DNA from: Mucilaginibacter sp. OK098
GTDB lineage: Bacteria > Bacteroidota > Bacteroidia > Sphingobacteriales > Sphingobacteriaceae
Assembly: GCF_900142915.1 (NCBI RefSeq)
Contig: NZ_FRCM01000001.1
Coordinates: 62,001-126,000, forward strand
Length of the DNA stretch: 64,000 nt
Direction of reading: 5' to 3'
Part shown: one piece after another, positions 18,145 through 28,501 of the stretch
How the letters are laid out: every line of letters begins with the position of its first letter
Position numbering within the stretch: the first letter of the stretch is position 1
Notes under the pieces: generated by a model
Databases searched by the model: none
Told to the model about the DNA's origin: nothing
What the model saw: only the letters and a program-made list of their open reading frames with translations
Program-made: the position numbers and the translations under genes

Positions 18145-18929
18145 AGTGATAAAGCGGCAAGAGCCAGGAATTTATGTGAAGCCATTTGACCGGGTAATTC
18201 CAGCACCTTTAGCTCGTTCAATTCAATTTTTGGGAAAAAGTAGGCCAGCCTGCTCAGGTTTTTATCGCCTGCAGCAACGTCACCACTTACAAAAAGGGTG
18301 ATAAATTGGGGTTTTAAACTAAGCTCGTCGGCTACAAAAGATGTAAAGTAAGCCAGCTCATCTTCATTTTTAAAGTCGAATGTATTATAAAAGCGCAGTG
18401 TATTTAACGCAAAGTATAGGAATTGTACCTTGTCCTTACTAATCTCGAGATATAAATTATTGTTTGGCGGGCTGCTTTTGGCTATAGCTTTTATCCATCC
18501 TTTGGCGGTATAAACCGTATTTTGCAAACCAAATTTCTCTACAGCGGAAACCAGGTTTTCATTCGTTTTATAAATGATGGCGTTTACGTCATCAAGTGTT
18601 TGAGCAAAAACCTTTTCATTATCTTTCACATCCAAAAAACGGGCAAAGCCTGAAACCTGCTCTTCCCTGAATAAGCTATTTGGGACAAGGGTTAGCCCGG
18701 AAGCAGGCATACCAATAATGATTTTTTTATAAGTGGCCGATAACAGATCGTTTAATGCCCTGGGCTGGGTAAGCTCCTGCAGATCGCAGTTTTGGGCCGA
18801 AACCAGTAAGTGGGTGTCATTAACAACCGCATAACTAAATGAAGTAGCCTCAAGCTGTAATAATAAAGTATAACTGTAAGCCTGGTACAGGTTAAAGTTA
18901 TTATCGGTATAGTTGTTATTGTCGCTCAT
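18120..18929 (-). CDS. DUF3822 family protein
   Basis: 269 residues from the ATG at 18929 (MSDNNNYTD). A TTG four codons upstream is not needed. Acidic N-terminus, then an actin-like-looking pattern of strands (LLQLEATSFSYAVVNDTHLLVSAQ). DUF3822 proteins are found next to rsmD in Bacteroidota; their function is not established. It overlaps rsmD by 25 bases. Confidence 0.8.
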   Translation of the reverse strand: MSDNNNYTDNNFNLYQAYSYTLLLQLEATSFSYAVVNDTHLLVSAQNCDLQELTQPRALNDLLSATYKKIIIGMPASGLTLVPNSLFREEQVSGFARFLDVKDNEKVFAQTLDDVNAIIYKTNENLVSAVEKFGLQNTVYTAKGWIKAIAKSSPPNNNLYLEISKDKVQFLYFALNTLRFYNTFDFKNEDELAYFTSFVADELSLKPQFITLFVSGDVAAGDKNLSRLAYFFPKIELNELKVLELPGQMASHKFLALAALSLCGSSEAV

Positions 18930-19021
18930 GCAGATAAGCAAAAGTAACTATTTTTTGTTATTTGCTATCTGTATTATTAATAAGGATGTTGTTTTCGCTA
19001 AATATACCAATAACTTGCTTT

Positions 19022-20248
19022 TTAAGTGTTGCTTACCGCATGAACGGACACTGTGGGCAGGCGTAAATCATGCCCCTTAGCCAGCGTGTCCGGTTGTTTA
19101 GGTTTCTTAAAGTACTTCATTACAACAGGCTGAAACCAGCTTTCGAGGCCGTAAGCAATTATTAAAATAATAGGTAAACTAACAAGCGCATAAATCAACA
19201 CATTATGAATTAATTTCGAAAAAATAAAGAGGATAGTGTAATGGCTAATGTATAATGAATAGGAATATTTACCCATAATAGCACCTGATTTACTTATAAA
19301 ATTTATCAGCCTGTCTTTTATTTTTAATACATCAATAAGGTAGCCAACCCCCATATAAACATAAGGGAAGGTACTGTACACTATAGCATTTTTTAAAGGC
19401 ATATAACGTATTGTAAGTGCAGCGATAACAAAAATGGTATGCGGTATTATTAAGTAGATCATTTTTGTTTTTTTGCCTGCCGGAGGTAATTGTAAGCAAT
19501 ACCTGAAAAAAGGAATGGCAAATATGGAAAAGATGAAATACTTTAAAGGATCGTAGAAATTGGGAGAAAATTGCATCCTCGAAATTAAAGGCAGGATGCC
19601 AAGCCCGAAAAGGACTGTATATTTCTCGGCATAAAAATAATCGCGGTATTGGTAAATGTAATAACCTACTATCCATACTGATGAAAATGCGAATACGGCT
19701 ATAATATGGGTTAAAACATCCCGCTCAAGCCTGAAAAAATAAAGCGGTATGGAGATAAGGGAAAGTATAAACCAATAAAGTATGGCCTTTTTTTGATAGC
19801 GGCCAATGGTAAATGCAAACAGAACATAAAAGGCCACTTCAAATGAGAGCGACCATACGGGAAGGTTACTCTGAATACTCGGTACAACATAGCCCATATA
19901 ATCTTTCATGGTACTTACCATAAAAAAGTTACCTATAATGGTTTTTAAGGACGGGAAAGCTGTATTTGTAACATAAAGCGCTACAAACGCTAACAGCATA
20001 CCTACAATAAATTGCGGATAGATCCGGATAAACCTGTTGCTTAGAAATGCTTTAGTTGACTTTGGCTTTTTACTTTCGGAAAGATTAATTACAAGGCCCG
20101 AAAGCATAAAAAACATTATTAATGCATCAGTACCCCAATAGGCCGTAAGCCTGGTTGGATGACCTGTAGGGGCCAGGAAAGCCATATGCCATCCCAGGAT
20201 AAATACGGTTGAAATTCCTCTCAGGAATTCGAGATAAATTTTTTTCAT
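19022..20248 (-). CDS. acyltransferase 3 family membrane protein
   Basis: 408 residues with about ten membrane spans. It opens with LEFLRGISTVFILGWHMAF, the acyltransferase-3 pattern in which a His after the 'R' (here the His in GWHMAF) is catalytic. Later segments SNRFIRIYPQF and PVWSLSFEVAFYV match the family. Members O-acylate sugars of surface polysaccharides. A single gene; no polysaccharide operon adjoins it. Confidence 0.88.
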   Translation of the reverse strand: MKKIYLEFLRGISTVFILGWHMAFLAPTGHPTRLTAYWGTDALIMFFMLSGLVINLSESKKPKSTKAFLSNRFIRIYPQFIVGMLLAFVALYVTNTAFPSLKTIIGNFFMVSTMKDYMGYVVPSIQSNLPVWSLSFEVAFYVLFAFTIGRYQKKAILYWFILSLISIPLYFFRLERDVLTHIIAVFAFSSVWIVGYYIYQYRDYFYAEKYTVLFGLGILPLISRMQFSPNFYDPLKYFIFSIFAIPFFRYCLQLPPAGKKTKMIYLIIPHTIFVIAALTIRYMPLKNAIVYSTFPYVYMGVGYLIDVLKIKDRLINFISKSGAIMGKYSYSLYISHYTILFIFSKLIHNVLIYALVSLPIILIIAYGLESWFQPVVMKYFKKPKQPDTLAKGHDLRLPTVSVHAVSNT

Positions 20249-20429
20249 ACGGACAGGTTATCGGGTATTTGAAAATCATTCATTAGTGCTTTTACGAAAA
20301 GACAGCGGAATAGTTACGTTGATTTTAAGCCGGTTAGTTCCATAAGCACGCTTTATTTTTCAACTGTAAGCCTCATAATTGTGTTTTATTCTGCCCAATT
20401 CTTCATGGCACCACTCATTAATTAATTCA

Positions 20430-20437
20430 TAAATTTG
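20430..20437 (+). promoter_or_regulatory. candidate -7 element (TAAATTTG)
   Basis: Matches the Bacteroidota -7 consensus TAnnTTTG, 50 bases before the helicase start. No clear TTG is seen at the usual -33 distance. Confidence 0.35.
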
Positions 20438-20486
20438 CCTTCTTAACTTATTCAACTCAATCCAACTTAGTTAACTCAATCAACCT

Positions 20487-21908
20487 GTGTCAGACCATAT
20501 CCAAAAAGCATTTCCTCACGAAGCCACACCTCAACAGCTGGAACTGTTTGGCAAGCTGCATGAGTTTTTGCTGAGCGATAATGGCGACGAGTGTTTTATA
20601 TTGAAAGGGTATGCAGGTACGGGTAAAACTACCATAGTAAGCGCATTGGTAAAGGCCTTGCGCAGCTATAATTTTAAGTATGTTTTGCTGGCTCCAACCG
20701 GGCGTGCGGCAAAGGTTATTACAGCATATTCCGGGCGAAAGGCTTTTACTATCCATAAAAAGATCTACCGTAAAAAATCAGCAGTCAATGTTGATGAAGG
20801 ATTTTTGATAGGAGATAACCTGGCTGAAAATACCTTGTTTATTGTTGATGAAGCTTCCATGATCTCGGATGATATTGGTATTGGCAACAAATCATCATTA
20901 CTTTACGATCTTATAAACTATACCTACAATACTAAAAACTGTAAGTTGATGCTGGTTGGCGATACGGCCCAGCTACCACCTGTGGGGTCGGATGATAGTC
21001 CGGCGTTAAACCCTAAGTTGGTGAAGGACAGATTTGGGCTTGATATTTTTACTTACGAGCTTACGGATGTGCTGCGCCAGCAAAAAGATTCGGGCATTTT
21101 GTTCAATGTTACCCGTGTGCGTGATATTATCCGCAGGGGGAAAGAGAAAATGCCCCAGATAATTACCAAAGGTTATAAGGATGTTTATCGCATGGGCGGC
21201 GATATGCTGGAGGAAGGCCTTAACTATGCATATAACAAGTATGGTAACGATAATACGCTGATAATTTGCCGCTCGAACAAAAATGCCAATGCCTATAATA
21301 AGCAAATCAGGAACCGCATTTTATATCGCGAGGAAGAGTTAACCGGGGGCGACCAGGTAATGGTGGTAAAGAATAACTATTTCTGGATGCAGGAAAAGGA
21401 GGAAAGCAGCACCGGTTTTATTGCCAATGGCGATATTGCCCGGATAAAAAAAGTACGAAGATTTGAAGATATGTACGGTTTCCGCTTCGCTGATGTGCAA
21501 CTGGAGTTTATTGATTATGCCGAAGACCCGGTGATTGATTGTAAGATAATGCTGGATACGCTTTACTCCGAAGCCCCTGCGTTGCTGCCCGATGATCAGA
21601 AGCGCTTTTACCTGGAGGTGATGAAAGATTATGACCATATCCCAAACAAGCGTGCCAAATGGAACGAGTTGAAGCTTAATCCCTATTATAACGCCCTGCA
21701 AATAAAGTTTGCCTATGCCATTACCTGTCATAAAGCCCAGGGCGGTCAATGGGACGCCGTGTTTATTGACCAGGGTTACCTTACAGAAGAAATGGTAAAT
21801 ACCGATTTTCTCCGCTGGTTTTATACCGCCTGTACCCGGGCGGTAACCGAATTGTACCTGGTGAACTTTAATAAACAGTTTTTTGTAAAGGGAGAGGAGG
21901 GGGATTAG
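20487..21908 (+). CDS. RecD-like ATP-dependent DNA helicase
   Basis: 473 residues, GTG start (no ATG nearby in frame). Superfamily 1B motifs in order: Walker A GYAGTGKTT (about residue 42), LLAPTGRAAKV (Ia), IVDEASMI (II), LVGDTAQLPPVG (III), and AYAITCHKAQGGQWD near the C-terminus, with YTACTRAV (VI). It resembles the shorter, stand-alone RecD/Pif1-type helicases annotated as AAA family in Bacteroidota; no RecB or RecC is seen nearby. Likely 5'-3' DNA unwinding in repair. The stop codon TAG lies inside the first unit of the heptamer array. Confidence 0.87.
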   Translation: MSDHIQKAFPHEATPQQLELFGKLHEFLLSDNGDECFILKGYAGTGKTTIVSALVKALRSYNFKYVLLAPTGRAAKVITAYSGRKAFTIHKKIYRKKSAVNVDEGFLIGDNLAENTLFIVDEASMISDDIGIGNKSSLLYDLINYTYNTKNCKLMLVGDTAQLPPVGSDDSPALNPKLVKDRFGLDIFTYELTDVLRQQKDSGILFNVTRVRDIIRRGKEKMPQIITKGYKDVYRMGGDMLEEGLNYAYNKYGNDNTLIICRSNKNANAYNKQIRNRILYREEELTGGDQVMVVKNNYFWMQEKEESSTGFIANGDIARIKKVRRFEDMYGFRFADVQLEFIDYAEDPVIDCKIMLDTLYSEAPALLPDDQKRFYLEVMKDYDHIPNKRAKWNELKLNPYYNALQIKFAYAITCHKAQGGQWDAVFIDQGYLTEEMVNTDFLRWFYTACTRAVTELYLVNFNKQFFVKGEEGD

Positions 21909-21945
21909 TCATTAGTCATTAGTCATTAGTCATTAGTCGTTAGTC
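21904..21945. repeat. tandem heptamer array (ATTAGTC)n
   Basis: Five exact ATTAGTC units (21904-21938) and one GTTAGTC (21939-21945). The first unit supplies the stop codon of the helicase gene. Same architecture as the arms of the other word elements. Confidence 0.9.
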
Positions 21946-22056
21946 ATTTGGCATTGGTTTGGGGATTAATACAGGTGATTGATATAGACGGTTTGGGTTA
22001 AACTAATATTCAGGCTTCGCCAACTAATTGCCTAAAACCTTGTTGTAATCACAAGG

Positions 22057-22953
22057 ATGAAATCAAACGTATTTATTTACATCTCTTTAGCTGTTGATCT
22101 GCTTATTGCGGCGTCAAAATTTACTGCGGCGGCGTTTACAGGCAGCTCATCCATGATCTCGGAGGGAATTCATTCGGTAATTGATGCCGTGAGCCAGGTT
22201 TTGTTGATTTGGGGGATAAAAAACAGTGCCCGCAAAGCTGATCTGAGCCGCCCGTTTGGATATGGGAAAGAGCTGTATTTCTGGTCGTTCATCGTTTCGC
22301 TCATGATCTTTGTTTTAGGCGGATGTGTTTCCGTTTACCAGGGCATAGTGAGGATTCAGCACCCAGTGCTTGACGGTAATGAGGCCTGGGATTATAGTGT
22401 TTTAGGCATAGCATTCATATTTACATCCATATCATTGTATTGGGCCTTTAAGGCTTTTAACAAGCAACGCGGCAATGTTTCCTTTTGGAAGGCGGTAAAA
22501 CAAACCAAAGATCCTTCAGTAATAATTGTGCTTTTGGGAGATGTAGGTGATATATTAGGTTTGATAGTAGCTTTTTTAGGCGTGTTTTTAAGCCATTTGT
22601 ACAATAATCCTTACTATGACAGCATAGCATCCGTGCTGATAGGTATTATATTGATCGCCATATCAGGTGTATTGGTACGTGAAAGTAAAAGCCTTTTACT
22701 GGGCGAGTCTACCAGTCGCAAAACGCTTAAAAAAGTAATCCAGCTTGCACAAGCCGATGAAGCTGTAATAAAAGTGAAAAAACATTTCAGCACCTATATG
22801 TCGCCCGAAGAAGTGTTATTGCAGCTAAACACTGTTTTTAAAGATAACCTGACCACCCTACAGATCACAGATGCTATTGAACGTATCACCAAAACCATCC
22901 AAAAAGATTTCCCACGGATAAAACAGATCTTTATTGAACCTGTGAAGGGGTAG
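22057..22953 (+). CDS. cation diffusion facilitator family transporter
   Basis: 298 residues with six membrane spans. The metal-site segments are SSSMISEGIHSVIDA in TM2 (S/D-x-x-x-D type) and LLGDVGDILG in TM5. The C-terminal cytoplasmic domain follows LVRESKSLLLGEST. Exports divalent cations (Zn, Fe, Mn or similar) using the proton gradient. ACAAGGATG gives a fair Shine-Dalgarno. A single gene. Confidence 0.9.
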   Translation: MKSNVFIYISLAVDLLIAASKFTAAAFTGSSSMISEGIHSVIDAVSQVLLIWGIKNSARKADLSRPFGYGKELYFWSFIVSLMIFVLGGCVSVYQGIVRIQHPVLDGNEAWDYSVLGIAFIFTSISLYWAFKAFNKQRGNVSFWKAVKQTKDPSVIIVLLGDVGDILGLIVAFLGVFLSHLYNNPYYDSIASVLIGIILIAISGVLVRESKSLLLGESTSRKTLKKVIQLAQADEAVIKVKKHFSTYMSPEEVLLQLNTVFKDNLTTLQITDAIERITKTIQKDFPRIKQIFIEPVKG

Positions 22954-23079
22954 AGCGTTGGTTGTTAGTCATTCCCGGTTTTGTTGGTGTTATCTCTATA
23001 GGATAGGTGTTCAGAATGGCAAAACGTGGGGTTGATACAAAATTTACTTTAGCAGGATAATAGATGTTTAAACATGTAA

Positions 23080-23087
23080 TATATTTG
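23080..23087 (+). promoter_or_regulatory. candidate -7 element (TATATTTG)
   Basis: Exact TAnnTTTG, 20 bases before the ATG of the FMN reductase gene, implying a short leader of about a dozen bases. No good -33 TTG at the right distance. Confidence 0.45.
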
Positions 23088-23106
23088 CGCTTATAAAAGA
23101 AAAAGA

Positions 23107-23676
23107 ATGTATAAGCTTAAAATAATATCCTCAACAGTAAGGCCGGGTCGTAAGGGGCCGATAGTTGCCGGCTGGGTAACTGAAGTGGCAAAAAGTCATG
23201 GCTTTGAAGTGGAGCTGCTTGACCTGGGTGAAATTAACCTGCCAGTAATGAACGAGGCCATTCATCCCATTATGCGCCAGTACGAACATGCGCATACCAA
23301 ACAATGGAGCGCAAAAATTGAAGAAGCCGATGCCTTTATTTTTGTTACCGCCGAATATGATTACAGCTACCCTGCATCATTAAAAAATGCGCTGGAATAC
23401 CTGGTACATGAATGGGCCTATAAACCTGCCGGAATTGTGAGCTATAGCGCAGGGCCATTTGCCGGTGTAAGAGCCGTTATGAGCCTTAAATCAGACTTGT
23501 TATCATTAAAAACAGTATCACTTGGCGAAATGGTAAACATCCCGATGCTGCACCAGTTCATTAATGAGGAAAACCAATTTGTGGCCGATGAAAAGTTAAA
23601 TACAGCAGCAAGCCTAATGTTTAAACAATTAGCCCGCTGGACAAAAGGCCTAAAGACAATTAAAGAAGATAAATAA
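23107..23676 (+). CDS. NADPH-dependent FMN reductase / NAD(P)H oxidoreductase
   Basis: 189 residues, flavodoxin-like fold. N-terminal SSTVRPGRKGPIV is the FMN phosphate loop, and the family motif TAEYDYSYPASLKNALEYL sits at about residues 79-97. A soluble flavin-dependent reductase of quinones or similar; the substrate is unknown. Single gene with its own promoter. Confidence 0.88.
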   Translation: MYKLKIISSTVRPGRKGPIVAGWVTEVAKSHGFEVELLDLGEINLPVMNEAIHPIMRQYEHAHTKQWSAKIEEADAFIFVTAEYDYSYPASLKNALEYLVHEWAYKPAGIVSYSAGPFAGVRAVMSLKSDLLSLKTVSLGEMVNIPMLHQFINEENQFVADEKLNTAASLMFKQLARWTKGLKTIKEDK

Positions 23677-23692
23677 TGGGTTTATGGATATT

Positions 23693-23773
23693 AAACTTAC
23701 GAAGTTTAACTCGAAGTTTTATGTTTTTAAAGGCCTCGTTGAGGGCTTTGCCGTTTCAAAACTTCGTAAGTTT
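23693..23773. repeat. inverted repeat, AAACTTACGAAGTTT
   Basis: AAACTTACGAAGTTT (23693-23707) and its exact reverse complement AAACTTCGTAAGTTT (23759-23773), loop about 51 bases. The right arm is followed by a T-rich run, so it can end the FMN reductase transcript. Confidence 0.75.
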
Positions 23774-23785
23774 TTCTTTCTTTTC

Positions 23786-23807
23786 GGCTATGAACCATCA
23801 ACTATGA
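23786..23807. repeat. word element, GGCTATGAACCATCAAC dialect
   Basis: 22 bases that match 21 of 22 bases of a segment inside the coding sequence at 44534-44555 (reverse strand). It lies 6 bases before the stop of the S9 peptidase gene. Confidence 0.7.
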
Positions 23808-23813
23808 GCTTTC

Positions 23814-26624
23814 TCACTTCTCCAGCTCAAACCCCCAGTCTTTCCCTTTATCTATAGCTGGTACACCTTTATCAAGCCAGACAGGCATAGGTGCGCCTTT
23901 TAAAAAGTGATCGAAAAATTGTTGCTCGCGGATAGAGATATCCTTGCGGTTTTGCCTTTGAACAAGGTTATGCGCTTCGCCATTATATTGTAGCAGCCAA
24001 ACTGGTTTGCCAAGCCTGCGTAAGGCAGTAAACATCTCGATCCCCTGGTACCACGGCACGGCCCCGTCAGCATCGTTAGACATGATCATTACAGGGGTTT
24101 TTACTTTTGGCAACTGGAACAACGGTGAGTTTTCTATGTAAAGCTCCGGCTTTTCCCAAAGGGTAGCGCCAATGCGGCTTTGTGTTTTTTCGTACTGGAA
24201 CTGCCGGTTAACACCGGTTTCCCAGCGGATGCCGCCGTAAGCCGAGGTCATATTGGCAACCGGCGCACCGGCCCATGCTGCAGCATACATATTGGTTTGG
24301 GTAATTAAATAGGCCACCTGGTAGCCACCCCAGCTTTGTCCCTGGATGCCTATGTGCGCAGCATCAACCCATGCATTCTTTTTCAAAGCTTCAACCCCCG
24401 AGTTAACAAACTCAACCGCTGATGCCCCGGGGTGCCCGGTCTGATAGCTGATATCCGGTGCAAATACTAAATAACCATTACTTACAAAGAACGAGATAGG
24501 CAATCTCGACGGTGTAGGAGCAGGAGGAATATAATTGTAAAGCCCATCCGACAGCTTTTCATAAAAATAAACAATCATCGGATATTTTTTTGTAGGGTCG
24601 AAATCTTCCGGTTTGTATAATATGCCTTTGGAATGATAGCCTTTGGGGGTGGTCCATTCAACCAACTCGGCAGTGCCCCAGTTGTATTGAGACTGCTGCG
24701 GATTGGTGGCGCTTAAGCGGGTTTCTTTCTTTAGGTCGGATGATACATACACATCTGGCGATTGCCGGTAACTGTATTTGGTGTAGATAAAATCGGCTGC
24801 ATTTTTTGCTTTTTGCAGTCCGCTGTATCCATTAGCCGCCATGATGACCTTTTCGGGTGCTGCATCACTGCCCAGCTCTTTTTTATAATACCCCCATTGC
24901 TTGTTGCCTTCGTTTTGAACAATTAACCAAAGCATTGTTTTGGCAGGGATAAATTTTTGTTCGGGATCTGTATAATTGTAACGGAAGATGATCTTATTCT
25001 TTCTGCCAATACCTTTTGTTAAATTAAGCGCATTACCGGTAGCGGGGTCAATGCTCCAGATATCGTAACGGTCATAGATCAATACGTTTTTATCATGCTG
25101 CTCCCATGCCGAAATACCATAGGGCGACGGATCATCAGGAACATCATTCTCCTCTTCGCCCATTTTAACGCCGGTACTGGCTGTCAAATTTATTTTTTTA
25201 CCGGTTGCAATTGAATAGCTGTGCCAGTTTTGGTCTTTTACATCAAACCAAACAACATACTTACCATCCGGCGAAATGCTGTATCGCGCCTTTAACCGGT
25301 CATTTATACGCACCCTGCCGCCAGTTCGGGTATTTATTAAATAAGCTTCCTGGCCTGATCCGCCTTCCCACTGGCTTTGTACCCGTGCACCCGTATCTGT
25401 TAAACCTAAAACAAAGCCAGCGTCGGTATTATCAGGCACTAAAATATCCCGCATATCTATATCGCCCAACTGGGTAAGCTTTTTATCGCCCGAAACCGGT
25501 CTTATAACAGCAAGGTAACCACGCCTTAATTCGCGCTGCAAATTTTTTAATTGCTGGGGTTGTAAATAATCGTCTTTATAATTCCAGATGTCCAGCTTTG
25601 CTACCTCAAAATCAACTATGGTGGTATCAATTGGTTTTGGAATAGGCGCGGTGCTAAAAAACAGGCTGCCGCCGCTTTTGCTAAAATATACCTTACCATC
25701 ACCGCTTACCGCCCATTTATCTGGCATGCTCAATGAGTTAGGCGCCGCAATGGCTTCGGCGCTATCTTTCAGGCTATTGTAATAATAAAGCTTAAAAGGT
25801 TTTACGAGCGCCTTCTCCGCATTTTTTTCTGCTGTAAAGGCAAGTTGTTTACCTGCGTCATCAAAAACAAGGCTGCGGTAATTTCCCCTGCCTGTACTTA
25901 CCATTTTTAAAGTATCCTTATCAATATCATAAACATAGAGTCCCGATTTTACACGTTTTGATTTTTTTGGAGCTGTAACCGCAAAGGCCAGCAGCTTACC
26001 ATTTTTTGTAAGCTGGTACTCGGTAACATATTGAAATGAACGGGTTTTACCGGTAAGCAATTGTTTTACAGAAAGCTCGGCACCTTCGCGGGTAGGTGGG
26101 GCTATTGTGCTGGCAATTGCTTTTTTTGAAGTATCGGCAGCTGCCGGTTTCTTTAACGTATCGGCAGGAGACAGGTAGGCAACTACAGGCGCTTTTTCAG
26201 CTATTTTGAATGATCTGATAGCCGGTATTTTTTCTACATTGTTTTCACCAAGTGTAATTATACCTAATGTATCTTTAGGAAACTCGGCAGGCTTTTTCTT
26301 TTTGATCTTAGCCTGGCGAATGTCCTTAAAAAATGGCTTGATCAGCATTACCGCATATTTTGAATCGGCGGTAATGCGGGCGGTATCAGCTCTTTGTACC
26401 CGGAATTTACTGCTGTTTTTCGCATCGGTTATTACAAGCTGAGCATCGCCTTCCTGCGGCTTTATTACGTATATTATCCATTTGCCATTATTGCTGATAT
26501 GCTCATTATCAATACTTTGCCAGCCATCATAAACAGTATGATCAAGCGGCTTTTTTTTGACACTTTGAGCCGATACATTATAAACAACGAATAAAATAAA
26601 TGCGGACAGTAAAAGTTTCTTCAT
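23814..26624 (-). CDS. S9 family prolyl oligopeptidase-like serine peptidase, secreted
   Basis: 936 residues from the ATG at 26624 ([20 protein letters not shown]), a good signal peptide. A beta-propeller-like middle section is followed by a C-terminal alpha/beta-hydrolase domain. The nucleophile is in GQSWGGYQ, the acid in [11 protein letters not shown], and the His in NGEAHNLV. Cleaves peptides in the periplasm; specificity cannot be read. The gene is monocistronic between word elements, with a large hairpin upstream at 26657-26783. Confidence 0.9.
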   Translation of the reverse strand: MKKLLLSAFILFVVYNVSAQSVKKKPLDHTVYDGWQSIDNEHISNNGKWIIYVIKPQEGDAQLVITDAKNSSKFRVQRADTARITADSKYAVMLIKPFFKDIRQAKIKKKKPAEFPKDTLGIITLGENNVEKIPAIRSFKIAEKAPVVAYLSPADTLKKPAAADTSKKAIASTIAPPTREGAELSVKQLLTGKTRSFQYVTEYQLTKNGKLLAFAVTAPKKSKRVKSGLYVYDIDKDTLKMVSTGRGNYRSLVFDDAGKQLAFTAEKNAEKALVKPFKLYYYNSLKDSAEAIAAPNSLSMPDKWAVSGDGKVYFSKSGGSLFFSTAPIPKPIDTTIVDFEVAKLDIWNYKDDYLQPQQLKNLQRELRRGYLAVIRPVSGDKKLTQLGDIDMRDILVPDNTDAGFVLGLTDTGARVQSQWEGGSGQEAYLINTRTGGRVRINDRLKARYSISPDGKYVVWFDVKDQNWHSYSIATGKKINLTASTGVKMGEEENDVPDDPSPYGISAWEQHDKNVLIYDRYDIWSIDPATGNALNLTKGIGRKNKIIFRYNYTDPEQKFIPAKTMLWLIVQNEGNKQWGYYKKELGSDAAPEKVIMAANGYSGLQKAKNAADFIYTKYSYRQSPDVYVSSDLKKETRLSATNPQQSQYNWGTAELVEWTTPKGYHSKGILYKPEDFDPTKKYPMIVYFYEKLSDGLYNYIPPAPTPSRLPISFFVSNGYLVFAPDISYQTGHPGASAVEFVNSGVEALKKNAWVDAAHIGIQGQSWGGYQVAYLITQTNMYAAAWAGAPVANMTSAYGGIRWETGVNRQFQYEKTQSRIGATLWEKPELYIENSPLFQLPKVKTPVMIMSNDADGAVPWYQGIEMFTALRRLGKPVWLLQYNGEAHNLVQRQNRKDISIREQQFFDHFLKGAPMPVWLDKGVPAIDKGKDWGFELEK

Positions 26625-26656
26625 AGCTTGTTGGTAAAGGAAGATGCAAAAACAAA

Positions 26657-26783
26657 GATGCAAGAATCAAGAGGTCAAGAATCAAGAAAGACATAAGAAT
26701 CGAGATCCATCAGATAAATTTTCTTTTTCTCTATCTTGATTCCTGACTCTTGACTTCTTGCTTCTCTTCTAGATTCTTGCATC
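26657..26783. repeat. word-hairpin element, AGTCAAGAATCAAG dialect
   Basis: Left arm from 26657: GATGCAAGAATCAAGAGGTC, then more CAAGAATCAAG words. Right arm (26733-26783) has TCTTGATTCCTGACTCTTGA and ends with GATTCTTGCATC, the mirror of the left edge. It sits in the 298-bp region upstream of the S9 gene. Confidence 0.85.
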
Positions 26784-26863
26784 TTAAACACTTAAATATG
26801 CTAAAATTATAGCTGTTAAGTTTATTTGACGCGAAAAAGTTACAGTAGAAAGAGTAAATCATG

Positions 26864-26895
26864 GTAAAAAAGAAACCCGCCACCAGGGCGGGTTT
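26864..26895 (-). terminator. Rho-independent terminator of the DUF4397 gene
   Basis: On the minus strand AAACCCGCC, five-base loop, GGCGGGTTT, then a T-rich run. It is 28 bases past the stop of the DUF4397 gene. Confidence 0.88.
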
Positions 26896-26922
26896 CGACC
26901 AAATAAATAATTAATCCCTAAA

Positions 26923-27645
26923 TTAATTATAAGAAGGATGAGCATTGGTAATTAAATCGGCAGTCAGTTTTGTTGCATCTGTTGCAGCAGCAAGGCCGCG
27001 TAAATAAACAGTGTACACAAAACCGCTATTTAAGGTAACATTGCTTAATGATGCCAGCACGGTAGATGTTCCGGCTTTCCTGATCTCAAATGAATAGGAC
27101 TTTCCTATAATTGGTTTAAAAGTTGAGAATCCCTTAAAGCTTTTGTTTGCCACAAACACATCACCATCTTTTACAGCAAAATCAACAGCGGTAGCATCAG
27201 GGCTTAAATTTACAAAGCGTAAAGCGGCATTACCTGAGGCAGGCTGCGCAATTGTATCTTTAAGCAATAAAAATTGCGGGGTGCTTGGCAGGTTAACCAG
27301 GCATAATGTATAAGCCACGTTTTGTTTTAGCGTTGCGGTATCGCTAAGAACGGTTGTTCCTACTCCATTTTTGCTAAACAGAAATGTTCTTTGGCCGGCA
27401 TAAGCCTGGAAATAATCAAGAAAGCCTCCGTAATTTATTGCACTTGCATTAACCCTGTTGCCATTAATTGAAAAATCCAAAGCCGGCTGCCCGGGAGAAT
27501 CCTGGACAACAGACAATAACGCTACCGGTGGAGTCGGCGTGTTAGAGCTGCTGCCTTTTAAGCATGACGACAGCACAAAAGATAGCATGCAAACGGCACT
27601 GATCCCTGCTACTAATTTTTTTGAAAGGGTTTTAAAGTTTTTCAT
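26923..27645 (-). CDS. DUF4397 domain lipoprotein
   Basis: 240 residues. Lipoprotein signal: basic N-terminus, hydrophobic core, and lipobox LSSC with Cys28. A Pro/Ser-rich linker follows, then two repeats of the DUF4397 beta fold, with ALRFVNLSPDATAVDFAV as the typical motif. Probably anchored in the outer membrane, possibly surface exposed. Function unknown. Confidence 0.88.
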   Translation of the reverse strand: MKNFKTLSKKLVAGISAVCMLSFVLSSCLKGSSSNTPTPPVALLSVVQDSPGQPALDFSINGNRVNASAINYGGFLDYFQAYAGQRTFLFSKNGVGTTVLSDTATLKQNVAYTLCLVNLPSTPQFLLLKDTIAQPASGNAALRFVNLSPDATAVDFAVKDGDVFVANKSFKGFSTFKPIIGKSYSFEIRKAGTSTVLASLSNVTLNSGFVYTVYLRGLAAATDATKLTADLITNAHPSYN

Positions 27646-27878
27646 AATCTATATTCCTCTATAATTTATAATGAACATTACGGATGAAAAATAGATAGCG
27701 CTACACAGTTACTTAAAAAAAGTTAAAATATTTTAAATGGCTTTCATTCAGAGTTAATATAGTTATTTGTTTTTGTGATATTATGTTTTTAATAGAAAAA
27801 TTATATATTAAAAGTTAAAACAAGGGGAAATGTTTTTGGTTATTTTATTACACAAATAACCATTTAAAACTAAATAAC

Positions 27879-28424
27879 ATGGAAACTAACACACCGAACA
27901 GAGGGCGTGCCGGTTTAACCGGCAAAATGGAAGACTCAGAATTTCATAAATTCTTTGTTGATGAATTGAAAGACATTTACTGGGCCGAAAAACACCTGGT
28001 AAAAGCTTTACCAAAAATGCAGAAGGCAGCAACCAGTAGTGATCTTGCTGCAGCATTTAAAAAACATACCGGCGAAACCCAAACGCACATTGACAGGCTT
28101 GAACAGGTGTTTGCACTGCTGGATGAAAAAGCAGTAGCAAAAAAATGCGATGCGATGGAAGGTCTGCTGGCTGAAGCAGCCGGTATATTAGAGGATACTG
28201 AAAAGGGTACGCATACTCGGGACGCAGGTTTGATACTTGCCGCGCAAAAAGTTGAGCATTACGAAATAGCCACTTACGGCTCACTAAGGACTTTTGCAGA
28301 AACAATGGGACACACCGATGTTGCCGAACTGTTGCAGCAAACTCTTAATAATGAAAAGGCCACAGATGTAGCTTTAACCCAGGCTGCCGAAAGCATAGTG
28401 AATGAAGCCGCCGCAGCTGAATAG
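27879..28424 (+). CDS. ferritin-like DUF892 (YciF-type) protein
   Basis: 181 residues, all helical. The family opening appears as ELKDIYWAEKHLVKALPKMQ. The acidic/His residues of the two helix pairs, EKHL, HIDRLEQVF, EHYEIATYGSL and AEL, are those that would form a di-metal site in the ferritin-like fold. Expected role: stress-related. It has a strong terminator at 28441-28484 and converges with the M28 peptidase. Confidence 0.88.
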   Translation: METNTPNRGRAGLTGKMEDSEFHKFFVDELKDIYWAEKHLVKALPKMQKAATSSDLAAAFKKHTGETQTHIDRLEQVFALLDEKAVAKKCDAMEGLLAEAAGILEDTEKGTHTRDAGLILAAQKVEHYEIATYGSLRTFAETMGHTDVAELLQQTLNNEKATDVALTQAAESIVNEAAAAE

Positions 28425-28440
28425 AAAATCCAATTAAATA

Positions 28441-28484
28441 AAGAAGCCGCCCCCTGTTAATCTATGAGGCGGCTTCTTTGTATT
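28441..28484 (+). terminator. Rho-independent terminator of the DUF892 gene
   Basis: Stem AAGAAGCCGCC / GGCGGCTTCTT with a 16-base loop, followed by TGTATT. It lies between convergent genes and may act on both. Confidence 0.85.
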
Positions 28485-28501
28485 ATGATGATATTTAAAT
28501 C

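Noticed and set aside
21339..21749. 136-residue minus-strand frame
   Set aside because: Shadow of the helicase; the plus-strand frame carries SF1 motifs on both sides.
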